Source: Leptodactylus fallax (Eukaryota; Chordata; Amphibia; Anura; Leptodactylidae). Taken from it: DNA of 64,000 bases. The position numbers and the translations under genes were made by a program. Below the pieces are notes generated by a model that was not told where the DNA came from, made no database searches, and saw only the letters and a program-made list of their open reading frames with translations. Shown piece by piece: positions 36,026 through 47,358 of this stretch; within the stretch, counting starts at the first letter, position 1; each line of letters starts with the position of its first letter. Location: NCBI GenBank assembly GCA_947044405.1, contig CAMRHE010000011.1, forward strand, positions 8,682,001 through 8,746,000. Direction: 5' to 3'.

Positions 36026-36060
<35 letters not shown>
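36009..36060 (+). repeat. (AAT)n/(ATT)n microsatellite
   Basis: AAT units switch to ATT units, forming a self-complementary tract. It follows a LINE 3' end. Confidence 0.95.
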
Positions 36061-36061
<1 letters not shown>

Positions 36062-36692
36062 AACAATATCAAAACAACCCCATTTCCATAAATAGAACTG
36101 AATTTCAGTTACAGGAATTTCTTAAATTCCTGGAGCTTTTAATACCCACAGAGCTCTCTAAACAGGAATCCGACAGTTCTTACAGTTGTGCTGTAGCAAT
36201 AGCTAACTCGACATTTTACATGCTGCAGCACTGTATAATTTATTTTAATGGTATATAACACGTTAAATGTCAAGTTAACATTGTCTTTTACAAAGAATTC
36301 TTATATAAAAATATAGAAAGTGAAATGGTATAGAAAAGTTATTGGGCACAGTATAAAACATTATAATTGACATTGATTCTACTTATGATGATCATTATTA
36401 AGAATAATAATAAAAATAATAACAATAATAATAATATTTTATACATTTCAATATTCAAATAATTTTTGCAAAAGCATTCAATATAATATTATTTAAACTT
36501 GTCAAGTTATTCATGGAACAATCTTTTGCTATGTTATAAGGCTTATTTAATTTCCCTAGTACCATTTTCATACTTAATTTGTTCTCTCCGCTTAATCTTG
36601 CTTGTCTGGTAACCTGTTCCAGCCTATAAGTTTACTACATTGGAACACAACTCAATAATTTTCCATCTAGATTTGTTATACATAATAGATGC
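36061..36692. other. AT-rich DNA, nothing recognised
   Basis: An AATAATAAT-rich patch at 36,400-36,440 is the only repeat seen. Confidence 0.4.
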
Positions 36693-37021
36693 TTAAAGGG
36701 ATATTCCATTAATTACAAGTTATGTCCTATCCAATAGATAAGGGATTACTAATCGTTGTATAGAGCAGTAGGTCACATAAGAATACGGCCACTTCATTAA
36801 ATTCTAACTGACTCCTGGTGATAACTAAGAGATGTACTCAGCTTCTCTACAACAGTCCCATAGAAATGAGTGGAGCAGCAGTGTGCTTGGCCAACCTGCC
36901 ATTTTTTTTCAAACAGGGCACATGGGTTCTCCAGTCTTGTGATCAATGGACATTCCAGGTTTTTTACCATTGACCAGTTGTATATGGAGGATAACTTGTA
37001 TTTACCAGAATATCCATTTAA
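36693..37021 (+). mobile_element. TTAA-flanked palindromic MITE
   Basis: TTAA at 36,693-36,696 and 37,018-37,021. The inverted ends are AGGGATATTCCATTAATTAC and GTATTTACCAGAATATCCAT, continuing into AAGTTATGTCCTAT against GGAGGATAACTT. Confidence 0.7.
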
Positions 37022-38018
37022 AGGGATTGGCTTGCAAAGATAACTCCTGTCCATAAGCCATGGTGGGCCCCAGCTTCGGATCTTCTCTGTGAGCCAAAAG
37101 AGAGAGTAAGGTTCCATACTCTGCTGGGGTTGTTAAAAGTCAGACACATGAAGATCAGTTGCTCACTGCAAAAGCTTGCATCTTAAAATGATTTGCTTCA
37201 TGTGAAAAATCTCATAATTTTACACCTATTTTGATTTACTTATCTGGAATTAGAATTGTTCTGGTTGCTTCTGGAGTCACCTCACTGCAATGTGAAAATC
37301 CCCTTTTCAGTCCCAAACAAATATTTTAACAGCATTATTTCATTCTATTTCAGCATCATGTTCTCTAATGTTAATTTTCTCCTTAAATATATATTGTCAT
37401 CTGCCATGTGTAATAAAAAAAGACAGAAAGACAAAAAGCTGGCCTAAGTACAAACTCTCTAGTCCGTCAGCCTGATTTGCATTCTGAACTTCCAGGCTAC
37501 AGTAGGCTGTACTTCAGGCCAGCTGCCAATACATCACACAACTTTATTGCTGTGCAGGCTACTGGAAGATTGCCAGTTAAAGAGAACTAGTCACTTGGAA
37601 ACACTCTCTCATCCAGGCATTAAGTACTGAAGAAAAAAAAATGTTTCAGTCTTAATCCTGTCCCTTCTCTGCCTAAGAATGCTACATCAAAATGACAATT
37701 AACTTGAAAGGCAAATTAAGCTTGAGCTAATTCAAAGGAAAGAACAGTAGTATTGAAATAACAATAAAGAATATTAAAACAGAGGGATGAAGATTCATAA
37801 AATGTTTAGATATTTATTGGACCTAAAATTAAATTAAGGATGACATTGGAAGCAGTGGCACAATGTATTTTCATTTGGCCTCATCTATTTCATGGGTTCA
37901 TTAGCTTTGTGAACACTTTCACTTAGAAATGCTTAGCATTATTAAAACAAATCTTAGAGATATAGATTTGTACAATCAGTCTTTGCAGTGGAATTGGCCA
38001 CCATGTTTGTTGCCCCAT
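37022..38018. other. AT-rich single-copy DNA
   Basis: No exon, RNA gene or recognised transposon. The 37,440-37,600 part is less AT-rich but featureless. Confidence 0.35.
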
Positions 38019-38808
38019 TTAAAGAGAGTCTGTCAGCAGTAAATTTATTATAAACCTTGTAACAGTACCTTGTAGAAGTCATTCTACAGTAACTAAATGT
38101 GCCTCTGTTATTCGGTTTTGGAGTCCCACGTTCATGTGAACTGACATTTTATTCACATGCAAACAAAGGGGAAAGTGCATTGTCCAGGAATCTAGAGCTG
38201 AGACTGAAGCCCAGGCAAGCTAAAGCATTTAACCTTAAAGAGGGCCTTTCATGTCCTCATGAAAGTGTGGTTTTATATACTGCTAGAAAGCTGACGACTT
38301 TCCTGGTATGTGCTCTGGTGGTGAAAAAGCCAGAAGGGCGTTTCTCATAGCTCAGCGTCATCGCTGAGCTGTGAGGAATGCCCCCTCCGACAGTACTCGT
38401 CCATAGACTTGTATTGGGGGGGGGGGGCGTTTCTCACAGCTCAGTGTCATCTTTGGGGGGTAAGGAACGCCCCCTCTGACAGTACAAAGCTATGTTACAG
38501 TACAGTCAGAGGGGGCGATCCTTACCGCCAAGTGATGACGCTGAGCTATGAGGAACACCCTTCTGACAGTGGGGTGATATCAGTGCCAATAACTAACAGC
38601 ACCGATATCTCCACCATCGGGGTACATACCAGGAAAGTCACCAGCTTTATAGTGCTACATAAAACCGCACTTTCATGAGGACATGAAAGGTCCTCTTTAA
38701 TATGCATATCAATAAAACATTGATACATATTTGGAAACTGTATAATCACGTCTCCACTGTACTGTAACTAGGTTTATAACCAATTTACTACTGACAGACT
38801 CCCTTTAA
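38019..38808 (+). mobile_element. TTAA-flanked palindromic MITE with a nested MITE
   Basis: TTAA at 38,019-38,022 and 38,805-38,808. The ends are AGAGAGTCTGTCAGCAGTAA and TTACTACTGACAGACTCCCT, with a further inverted TTATAAACC/GGTTTATAA. A 466-bp second element sits inside (38,235-38,700), leaving about 320 bp of host element. Confidence 0.8.
38235..38700 (+). mobile_element. 'AGAGGACCTTTCATG' family MITE, nested copy 2
   Basis: TTAA at 38,235-38,238 and 38,697-38,700. The ends AGAGGGCCTTTCATGTCCTC and GAGGACATGAAAGGTCCTCT are nearly perfect inverted repeats. The interior holds repeated GCCCCCTCxGACAGTAC blocks and a GGGGGGGGGGGCG run at 38,416. Compared with copy 1 at 27,492 the middle is partly duplicated, so it is longer (458 versus 370 bp). 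Confidence 0.82.
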
Positions 38809-40560
38809 CCCCTTGAAGACAAGGCCTAAAAAGAACCTAAGGACACTGCCCCATTTTTCAAATCTGACATGTGTCAATTTATGTGGTAATAACTTTAACT
38901 TGCCCAAGTGATTTTTTCAAAATCGGAAATGCTCTACTTTTCAGACATAGTCATACCACCCAAATCGGTTAATAGATATTGTTTACTATATCTCTTCTTT
39001 ATGTTGGCATCATCTTTAAATATTCTACATTAGTTTTGAAGTGGGTTCTAAAGGCCTATATATTATACCCCCTCATTCTAATACCGCTCAAATTATTCAA
39101 AACAACATTTAGGAAGTTTAAGCGAATTAAAACAATATGAAGGTGAAATTTACACATTTAATTTTATTTTGTAATAACATATTAATCTAGCCCTAAAATA
39201 TACACATTCACAAAGAGTTAAATTCAGAAAATGCATCCCACAATTTGTTAAGCAACTTCTCCAGAGCACAACAATACCCCATATGTGGTCGTAAACTGAT
39301 GAATGGGTACATGGTGGGGGTGATGATTCAGAACAGAAATGGCCATGTCACATTTGCAGAGCCCCTAATCTTCCAGAAAACCCCAAAAAGTGACCACATT
39401 TTGGAAACTACACCCTTCAAGAAATTTATCAAGGCTTAGTGAACATGAAACCACAGCTGTTTTTCAGATTTTATTAACATTGGGAAGTGTATATTAAAAA
39501 TTATTGTTTTCCAATAAAATGTCGCTTTAACCCCAAATGTTTAATTTTCACAAAAGGTTAAAGGAGAAAATATTCCCCACAATTTTATACACAATATCTT
39601 CTGAGTATGGAAATACCCCACATGTAGAGGAGAGCCTGCTGTTTGGGCACACAGCAGGACACAAAAAGTGAGGAACATCAATAGGCTTTTAAAGGGCAGA
39701 ATCATTTTCGGTTGCCATGAGACATTTGCAGAGCCTGTAACAGAGCAATGGACCTCATTTTGGAAACTGCACCTCCTAACAAATTTTAGCAAGGGGTATA
39801 GTGATTGTTTTGACCCCAGGATTGTTTTCCAAGAGGAAATGTGCAGTGGGTGATGCAAAATGTAAATTTTTCATTTTTCGAGATATATTCTATTTCAGTG
39901 CCTAATATGTCATTCCCAGCTTGTGGCACTGTGAAAATTCAGCTTTCTAGTTATTATGCTTTGTTTCTGATTCTGTAAATATTCTATATATAAGTCCTAA
40001 TTTTTTTCCTGGAAATACCACAGACAGGTCTCAGAAGTTAAAGAGCACCGTACACATTGGAGGCCTAATTTGGTTATTTACCTTGCATTTGCAGACAATT
40101 GCCGAGACTCTGTGGTAAAATTTTAAAATATGACCCAGTTTACAGTTTTTGAAAATTGCATAGATCAAGGAATTTATCAAGGGCTATAGTGAGCATTTCA
40201 AGCCCAAGAGTATTTCCCAGAAATTAATGTGCAAAGTAAAAATTTTAATTTTTGCCACTTTGTGTCAACAGAGGCACGCACTCCGAAAATTTTAAGTGGT
40301 TGAGCGCAGGTACAAAAAAGTTGCTTATGTGGGTGTAAACTGTGGCATGGACATACAGCAGGACATAGAAGGAAAGGAATGTTTTGGTTTTTGGAGTATA
40401 GATTTAGAGGGACTGGTTTTTGGATGTATGTCACTTTTGCAGAACCCCAGAGGGGCCAGTAAAGTGGTATTCCTCAAGACGTAACCCCATTTTGTAAACT
40501 ACATCCCTCAATGAATTTATCAAGGGGTGTAACAAGCATTTATAACCCTTAAGAGTTGAT
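38805..40560 (+). repeat. 1.75 kb repeat with ~360-bp internal period
   Basis: The start, TTAACCCCTTGAAGACAAGG, and the run TCTGACATGTGTCAATTTATG are familiar from frog kilobase repeats. A block reading TTTTGGAAACTACACCC, AATTTATCAAGG and a GTGAxCAT word recurs at about 39,391, 39,751, 40,141 and 40,485. Between them CAGCAGGACA and ATTTGCAGAGCC-type words also recur. No open frame is present. The exact right end is not clear. Confidence 0.65.
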
Positions 40561-42116
40561 TAATTTTGGGACCATACAACCCCTTGATGTAGCATGCAGA
40601 GCATATTCTTGGTCATTATTTTGCATTGCATTGACTTTAAACACCAAAGTCATAATCCTGAAGCTATTTTTTAGCATTTTTTGCAGCATGGCAAGTTGCA
40701 TTTTTCTCTTAAGAGCAGGACCCAAGGATTCACAGCAGGATTTTGCCAAAAATATCACACTGCCTCTTTGCTGGATAGCCCAATTCCTATAGTGCACCCT
40801 AGTGCCATCTCTTTCCTAGATTAGCAACAAAAAAATGCACCTGATCTTCCACATGGTGTTAAAGAGAATGTTATCAGATCACTCTTTCCTTTATGGTCAA
40901 GATGTGATGCTAATATGGCATTGTAAGTGCTTTTACTTGTGTTAATTGTATGTGCATGGGGATAGATAGGGATATGGGTGCTTTAAGAGATAAGAGGCTG
41001 AATGAAGGGAAGGAGGAGGAAAACAGCCTGATAACTGGACATGGAAACGTTATTCTTTAATATATTACAAAATTTAATTTGCCTGTACTGTTCATTTATG
41101 TAAAATTGTTTCATAATTGGAGGAACCCTTTAATTTATTAGTACTGCAGTTTAGACATCTACATTATCATATACCATAGAGTATACAAATTGTGCAGCTA
41201 CAAAGTGTAAAAAAAAACAAACCACAAAACAAGACAAAAAAAACCCCAAAGAGTAGACTATTTTATTGTTTCCTATTATATCACTTTTATAATAGTATTT
41301 AGCACTTTTAATACACATTATTTTCTACATTTTTACCCTTAAGCTAAACCTTTCAATACTGAAAATGTGTGCATTTTCGAAGACGACTTCTATTACTGAG
41401 GACAAAGTCATATGCTACCTCTGTACATGTTCATTAGCATAATAAATCCTTGCTTGGCAGAAAGTGCTAACTACAAATGGAAATGAGCTGTCAATGGTAC
41501 AAAGTGACACAAATGTTGATGTATTGGATATTATGATACCATCCCTGTGATTCAGATGAAGAAGTTCATTATTGGAAACAGGGTTATATACAAGATTGCT
41601 TCTCATTTGATGTTCTGCAAGAATTTATTTCCACACTGTATCTTGTTACACCAAGTATGGAAAGCCTTGACATTCTTTCGATTAGACATAGTCTTTAATG
41701 TTCTCTGGTACAGTACATATTTTAGTTGACATTAGCACAGAGGAGTGTACTAATTACTCATGTGTATGTTGCAGGCAATTTCATTTTGAAATGCAAGCAA
41801 TCATGCCTTATATTTTCTCCCAAATTAATGAAGTAGTTAATTATTTTTATAGCCTCAGAACACTGACATGCATTGCATTACCACTTAATAACAAACTATA
41901 GTATTGGCTTCATAAATAGTAGAGCAGATACCAAAATATTTTTTTAAGGCCGGGGCCCCCAAATGCAGCGTTTTGGGTGCGGCGGAAATCCCTCAGCAAA
42001 AAACACTTGTTTCATATTAACCTATGAACTCAGTCCACTCACAGGCGTGAGTGGAAGGTTAAGAAGGGTGATCGCAGGTGTGCCAAGTGGCTTGGCAAAG
42101 TGGTATCTTTCACAGG
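40561..42116. other. AT-rich DNA with minor repeat fragments
   Basis: 40,860-41,135 matches the repeat at 30,110. 41,946-42,005 carries AAGGCCGGGGCCCCC and AATGCAGCGTTTTGGG, resembling one end of the 'GGCCCCACGTAG' family. No exon is recognised. Confidence 0.4.
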
Positions 42117-42450
42117 GTTGTCCAGCAAAAAAAAAAAATTTTTTTGACTAAGGGATCAGAAATGGAATAAAGTAATGCTCACCTTATCTTCCCCCTCACT
42201 TCCATTTCAATGCTGGTCTCTACTTCTTGGTCCATCTTGACACACTGTAAATGCCACTTATTCAATCCCCTTTGAGGTAGGTCTTTGCTATAGTCACTTA
42301 CTGGCTAAGCTGTCATTTCCTGAGACTCAAGAGAGACCAGGAAGTAGCAGTCGGCGGGAGGCCCAAGACCTATTGGAATTGAAGCAACAGAGGATTATTG
42401 AGGTGAGCATTACTCTAAGCCTTTGGTCAATATTTTCCTTGCTGGACAAC
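42117..42450 (+). mobile_element. Palindromic MITE with GTTGTCCAGCAA ends
   Basis: A perfect 12-bp inverted terminal pair, GTTGTCCAGCAA and TTGCTGGACAAC, is followed by longer imperfect arms (AAAGTAATGCTCACCTTA against GAGGTGAGCATTACTCTAAG). No TTAA or TA flank is evident. Confidence 0.7.
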
Positions 42451-42463
42451 ACATTTAAAAAAA

Positions 42464-42506
<43 letters not shown>

Positions 42507-44158
42507 TATACTTATATTTATTTACAGTATATAGGACCAACATATTCTGCAGCACTTTACAAATCAGAGGACACATAACCTGACAATATGTTACAATGTG
42601 ACAATATATTAAAATGTGACAAATAAATTAACGTATCAAATAATAGGAGTGAGGGCCCTGCCCGAGAGAGCTTACATTCTATGAAGAAATAGGGAGACAT
42701 AACAGGTAAATGCTTGTTAGATACAATGGTCCAGCCATCTTTCAATAGATAAGGTAATAACTGAAGCTGTGAGAGCCGTCACCAGCCGGGTCTGTGAATA
42801 TATGGATACTAAGTGCATGGAATGCAGAGTAACTTCTAGATGTAGGGGTCAGGATCTGAGGAATAGAGGAGAAAGGATAGAATAGGATAAGAAATGTTAG
42901 TGTATTGTGTGGAGGTGTAGAACAATGTGATCAGGTCATGTGATAAGCCTGCCTAAACCGATGTGATTTTAGGGCTTTTTTGAAGCTGCTGTAGTTGGGT
43001 ATTAATCTGATTGTTTGAGGTAAAGCATTCCAGAGCACCAGATTGGGGAGACAGGAGTGGGATGATTGGATAACAGAGGATGCAAGTCTAAAGTCATTGG
43101 CAGAACAAGAAGGACGGTAAGGTCGGTAGACAGTGATGAGGGAGGAGATGTGTAGAGAGGTGCAGCGCTATGGATGGATTTGTGTTTGAGTGTGATAATT
43201 TTATATTGTATTCTGTGATGGATGGAAAACCAGTGCATCGACTGACACAAGGTAGATGCATATGTGTACCGGTTTGACAGAAAGATGAGTCTGGCGGCTG
43301 CATTCAGGACAGATTGTAGAGGGGAGAGTTTAGTAATAGGAAGCCCAATTAGAAGAGAGTTACAATAGTGAAGACGAGAGAGCAGCAGAGTGACAATAAG
43401 GGTTTTTGCTGTTTCCACGGTGAGAAAAGGGCAAATTCTAGAGATGTTTTTGAGGTGCAGGTGTCAAGAGCATGCAAGCGTCTGAATATGTGGGGTGAAG
43501 GTGAGATCTGAGTCAAATACAACCCACAGACAGTGGGCATGCTGCCTCAGTGTAATAGTAAGACCGTAGACAGAAATGGAGATATCAGAGTTAGGTCAGT
43601 TAGAGGATGGAAGGAACACAAGAAGTTCAGTTTCAGAAAAAGAGAAGACATGATGTTACAGACAGCAGAGAGACAGTCACTGGTGTTCTGTATTAGTGCA
43701 GGGGTGATGTCATGGGATGAGATATATAGCTGGGTGTCATCAGCATAAAGATGATATTGAAAGCCAAATCTGTTGATGGTTTGTGCAATAGGGGCTGTGT
43801 ACAGAGAAGAGGAGGGGCCTTAGGACCAAGCCCTGACGAACCCTAACAGCAAGATGAAGAGGAGAAGAAATAGCACCAGCGAATGATACACTAAATGAGC
43901 GGTCAGAAATTAGGAAGAAAACCAAGAGATAGTGATATCCCTGAGGGGAATAGAGTGGAGCATAGTGAGGAGGAGTTGGTGTTCGATAGTGTCAAATTGA
44001 TGAGAGACCCAGAAGATTAAGAAGTGAATATTTCCCTTTAGATTTAGCCATCAGGAGATCATTGGACACTTTTGTAAGGGCCATTTTTGTAGAGTGTAGT
44101 GCACGAAAAACCAAATTGTAAGGGGTCTAGAAGAGAGTCAGCAGAGAGATAGTGGATT
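42451..44158 (-). mobile_element. L2-like LINE, 5'-truncated, minus strand
   Basis: The 3' tail is the AAAT/AAT microsatellite at 42,462-42,510, followed on the minus strand by a 3' UTR with a TATxTTTATTTACAG and CAGCACTTTACAAATCAG block (42,513-42,560). The reverse-transcriptase end lies at 42,956-44,158. Similar 3' ends occur at 53,745 and 55,420. The 5' break is at 44,158, where a GC-rich block and minisatellite begin. Confidence 0.85.
42956..44158 (-). pseudogene. L2-like reverse transcriptase pseudogene (C-terminal half)
   Basis: Minus-strand frames give, in order, DPLQFGFS (the LQSGFR block), MAKSKGKYSLLNLLGLSS (palm region), a [13 protein letters not shown] block (PQGSVLGPLLFS), and RHPAIYLIP after a degraded YADD region near 43,745. 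Then come a SMPTVCGLYLTQISPSPH block (LGVIFDSxLSFxPH) and LLLSRLHYCNSLLIGLPIT with SVLNAAARLIF (open 43,418-43,002). The end block NYSSFKKALKSHRFRQAY is in a different frame at 42,956-43,000. At least five frame changes and several stops disable it. The active protein would copy LINE RNA at nicked DNA. Confidence 0.85.
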
Positions 44159-44337
44159 ATCGTCTCCGACACTTTTCCGGCCTCACTGCAGGGGCCTGTG
44201 GTTAGGCCCCAGCGGTGAAATGGCACGCCGGCGTAATGACGTCATCATGCCCGACGTGACCGCAGAGGTCCAATCAAAGACCCCAGCGGTGACGTCTGGG
44301 GCGCGGGACGTGGGGACCAAGGATGATGGGAAAGACG
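44159..44337. other. GC-rich block with TGACGTCA-type words
   Basis: Composition rises sharply to CpG-bearing DNA, with GGCGTAATGACGTCATCATG and GCGGTGACGTCTGGGG. The style resembles the interior of the repeats at 1873 and 11,374. It directly precedes a minisatellite. Confidence 0.4.
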
Positions 44338-44545
44338 ACAATACTGTGTGGGGGCCACTGTGGGCATATAATACTGTGCGGGGGCCACTGTGGGCATATA
44401 ATACTGTGTGGGGGCCACTGAGGAGCATATAATACTGTGTGGGGGTCACTGAGGAGCATATAATACTGTGTAGGGGACACTGAGGAGCATATAATACTGT
44501 GTGGGGGCCACTGAGGAGCATATAATACTGTGTGGGGGCCACTGA
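44338..44545 (+). repeat. Minisatellite, seven 30-31-bp units
   Basis: The unit is AATACTGTGTGGGGGCCACT followed by GAGGAGCATAT or, in the first two units, GTGGGCATAT. Seven copies are in tandem, with few differences. The two long minus frames here are repeats of this unit, not genes. Confidence 0.95.
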
Positions 44546-45004
44546 TGGATTTGGAGAGATGAACCCAACAGCTACTAACAGGAGAATGAAGAGAGACACC
44601 AGATGGTTCAGTGATTTGTGAGAGCATCTAACTTGTTGCACAGAAGCGCTAAGTGAGTTATGCTGGTTGAGGAAGGTGAACAGAGAATGGAAGCTGCACA
44701 TAGGCGAGGTAAGGAGAGAGGGACTGATGCGGATATATATAACAGGAGGTGGGAATGGGCGGTAAGTAAGAAAGTAGTAGCATAGAAACAGAAAAAAAGA
44801 CATGCAATGAATATGGTGGGACAAATTGTCAACTGTGATTAGAAACTTACTAGTTTTTTTTGGAGTGATTATTCAGCTGATCTGTCTTCTGCCCTGTTTA
44901 ACTGCCATGAGTAACTGCAGATTCTATACACTTGTGATTGAATCACTTGAATTGAATTGCGTTGTGCCAACCCCAGCACAATGCAGACCTGTTATCTTTC
45001 CTGA
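44546..45004. other. Repeat-like DNA, possible L2 upstream remnant
   Basis: A minus-strand frame has FHSLFTFLNQHNSLSASVQQ (44,640-44,700), which resembles the FLNxHNLL block ahead of L2 reverse transcriptases, but the neighbouring residues do not fit well. Beyond 44,830 nothing is recognised. Confidence 0.3.
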
Positions 45005-45006
45005 TA

Positions 45007-45371
45007 CAGGTGCATCTCAATAAATTAGAATATCTTTGAAACATTCATTCATTTCAGTAATTCAGTAATACAATTCATAATCAGCAGTCTTCCATGATTG
45101 TGTGTCCTACTGAACCAGACTGAGGGACCATTTAAAGGCTTAGGAAACCTTGGCAAGTGACACACTGAATTTACAATACTGAACTTTTTTACAATACTCA
45201 AATTTTCTTAGATTACCTGTAATCCATAATCAACATTTACAGAAATAAAACACTTGAAATAGAACACTCTGTGTATAAAGAATCTAGAAAATATAGGAGG
45301 TCACTTTTTTAATTTAATTACTGAAAGAAATAAACATTTCAAAGATATTCTAATTTATTGAGATGCACCTG
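45007..45371. mobile_element. Tc1/mariner-type MITE with perfect TA flanks
   Basis: The ends are long inverted repeats: CAGGTGCATCTCAATAAATT, continuing AGAATATCTTTGAAA, against the exact complement finishing GAGATGCACCTG. TA flanks are at 45,005-45,006 and 45,372-45,373. It is 365 bp with no transposase. The CAGGTGCATCTCAATAAATT terminus is one I recognise from vertebrate Tc1-like short elements. The TIR match is about 35 bases without a mismatch, so the insertion is not very old. Confidence 0.88.
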
Positions 45372-45497
45372 TATGTCTCTTTTAGTCAATAATTGTATAA
45401 AGACTAATATAATGGAGGCACCCATGAGGTCCTTTATAGGAATGTGGAACAAGTCATTAATGTGCCCATGGTGTGCATTCAGCATATATACTGTAAA

Positions 45498-45758
45498 GCT
45501 AAGGCCCCACGTAGCGGGCCGCATCAAAAAAAAACGCTGTGGGAAAAACTGCAGTTTCCTCTGCAGACTATCTGCATTAATTATACCTATAGGGAAACTG
45601 CCGATGTTTCTGTAGATTTAGTTGACATGCAACAGTTTTGGAAATCGCACCATGTCTGCTGCACGTATTTTCCCATAATGTGTCATCCACTTTGCAGTGA
45701 CTGTAAAATGCTGAATTTTTTTTCTGTGACATTTAGGCCACGTGGGGCCCCGGCCTAA
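45498..45758 (+). mobile_element. 'GGCCCCACGTAG' family MITE, copy
   Basis: Left end AGCTAAGGCCCCACGTAGCG, interior TTATACCTATAGGGAAAC and TGTAGATTTAGTTGACATGC, right end CCACGTGGGGCCCCGGCCTA. It aligns in order with the copy at 2693. Confidence 0.75.
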
Positions 45759-46407
45759 CAGTTTTTTGACCAACATGCAGATGTAGAAGATGAGTTAACC
45801 CGAATATCTACAATTGGTTAAACTTCTGCTACATGATATCTTATCACAGCAGACAATAAAAACCAATGAAAAGTCATTGAAAAATGTCATTTTTTTTGTT
45901 CTTCTTTGATAAGATATTACACTGCAGTAGTTTAATTGCAAAGTTCAGGCATTTTTTTTAAATAGCAGTCAATGTTTTGTTGCATACAATTGAGGCAATT
46001 GTGAGGCTGGACCAGTTAAAAATAATTGTGCCAATTTAAATGGCCAGAGATCTACATCACATACACGTATTGTAGCCTAAAGCAACATGTGAACAAGTGT
46101 ATTTTGTTCTGCCACACACTAATCCCCCATGGTGTTTGTGCCACCACTGTATCAAAAAATTGTGCTAAAAGTATGCAGAGTCTGATGGAAATAAAATTGC
46201 ATGGATTTATAAATTCTGTCTGGTCCTTAAAGGGACCAAAAAAAAAAAAGTTTAAACAGGCTCAGAATGGGTTAAAATGCACAGGCAGTACTCAACCTAG
46301 CAATTTTCTACCTTCCTAAACACTACCAGCATCTTTACTGGTCTCTAATTGTAACCCCCTCACAGGAGTTATTAATGGTTATTTGGCCATAAAAGTGCCT
46401 TACATGT
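45759..46407. other. AT-rich DNA
   Basis: 45,783-45,880 (GTTAACC..., GGTTAAACT, GATATCTTATCA, AAAACCAATGAAAAG) is repeated at 48,332-48,425. No exon is recognised. Confidence 0.4.
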
Positions 46408-47107
46408 TATGATTGTTAGTATATGCTGTCATGTTCATACTGCCTTCAGTTGTGATGTTTTCAAGCTATTGTTCTCTGGTATCACTTGTCCTGGTGAGCT
46501 GTGGTCCCCCCGTAAGGTTAAATATAGCACCACACAGTATAGTGGGAAGATCTGTAGCTGGAACAGGAAATAGTCATAGCAGAGAGAGGAAGTAGTATTC
46601 TGTAGCATACAGCCAGGGAAGAAGCAGCAAGTAGTGTGGCTGTAGCCATTTTGTGTTTCAGACACTGTGTGCTGTGAGGAAGTGCCACAGCAGCAGCAGA
46701 GGAGAGAAGCTGTGTTACAGCGTCCTGCATTACTATCAGTAAGAGGGCAGGGTTACATCTGGCTGATCAGAACTATAACCCTGGCAGCCTGCACCTACCT
46801 CTACAAGTTACCTAGACATCTTCAGTGGTCCAGAAGCTAGCCCTGCAGACATTTAAGACTCTCTGCTAATTCATGAGGAGGTTTCAGCCAGCTACAGGCC
46901 GCTTTGCCACAGCTCACCGCTACAAGACAGGTGGACCAGCAGATGCCTGTTGCAATAAAGCAGTTGGTAGTTCAACTGATCCTGGCCTGGACATTGCCTT
47001 CCTTATAGCTATTCCCTGGGCTCCAGCTCCTAGTTGGAGAAGAGTACTGACACCAACTCGCCATCTCAGCCCAGGGACCTGTGGGTGCCTATAAGGTCAC
47101 CGTGACA
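46408..47107 (+). mobile_element. Possible solo LTR
   Basis: A 700-bp, less AT-rich stretch starts TGTTATGATTG and could end at CACCGTGACA. It has an AATAAA at 46,954-46,959 in the expected place near the end. There is no second LTR, coding region or convincing target duplication, so this is a tentative call by general appearance only. Confidence 0.3.
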
Positions 47108-47358
47108 GTCCAGCTTCCTGCACGGTTCTCCTGGTGTGGTCGCATTATATCCTAGTCCTGTCCCGATACACAGGTTCGTTACCCAGTGTTCATCCATTCA
47201 CGGGCTGCAGCAGAGTTGCCCCTTTACCAGTGATTGGCTAAGTAGGAATTTCCTTTGTGTCAAGTCAAAGACCAGCAGAACTGGGTATTCATTGGAACAG
47301 CAGTGACAGAGAATTGACAGAGAGTTGAGTATTGCTACTTTTTTGTTTTAAAATCAGT

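Noticed and set aside
44338..44545. Array of ~30-bp repeats considered as CRISPR
   Set aside because: The units are contiguous without spacers and the host is a vertebrate; it is a minisatellite.
44183..44824. A 213-codon minus-strand open frame
   Set aside because: Its repeating middle is the translated minisatellite, and the ends lie in repeat DNA. No domain is recognisable.
46408..47107. Considered as a full LTR retrotransposon
   Set aside because: Only one LTR-like segment is present, with no gag/pol reading and no matching target duplication; kept only as a low-confidence solo LTR.
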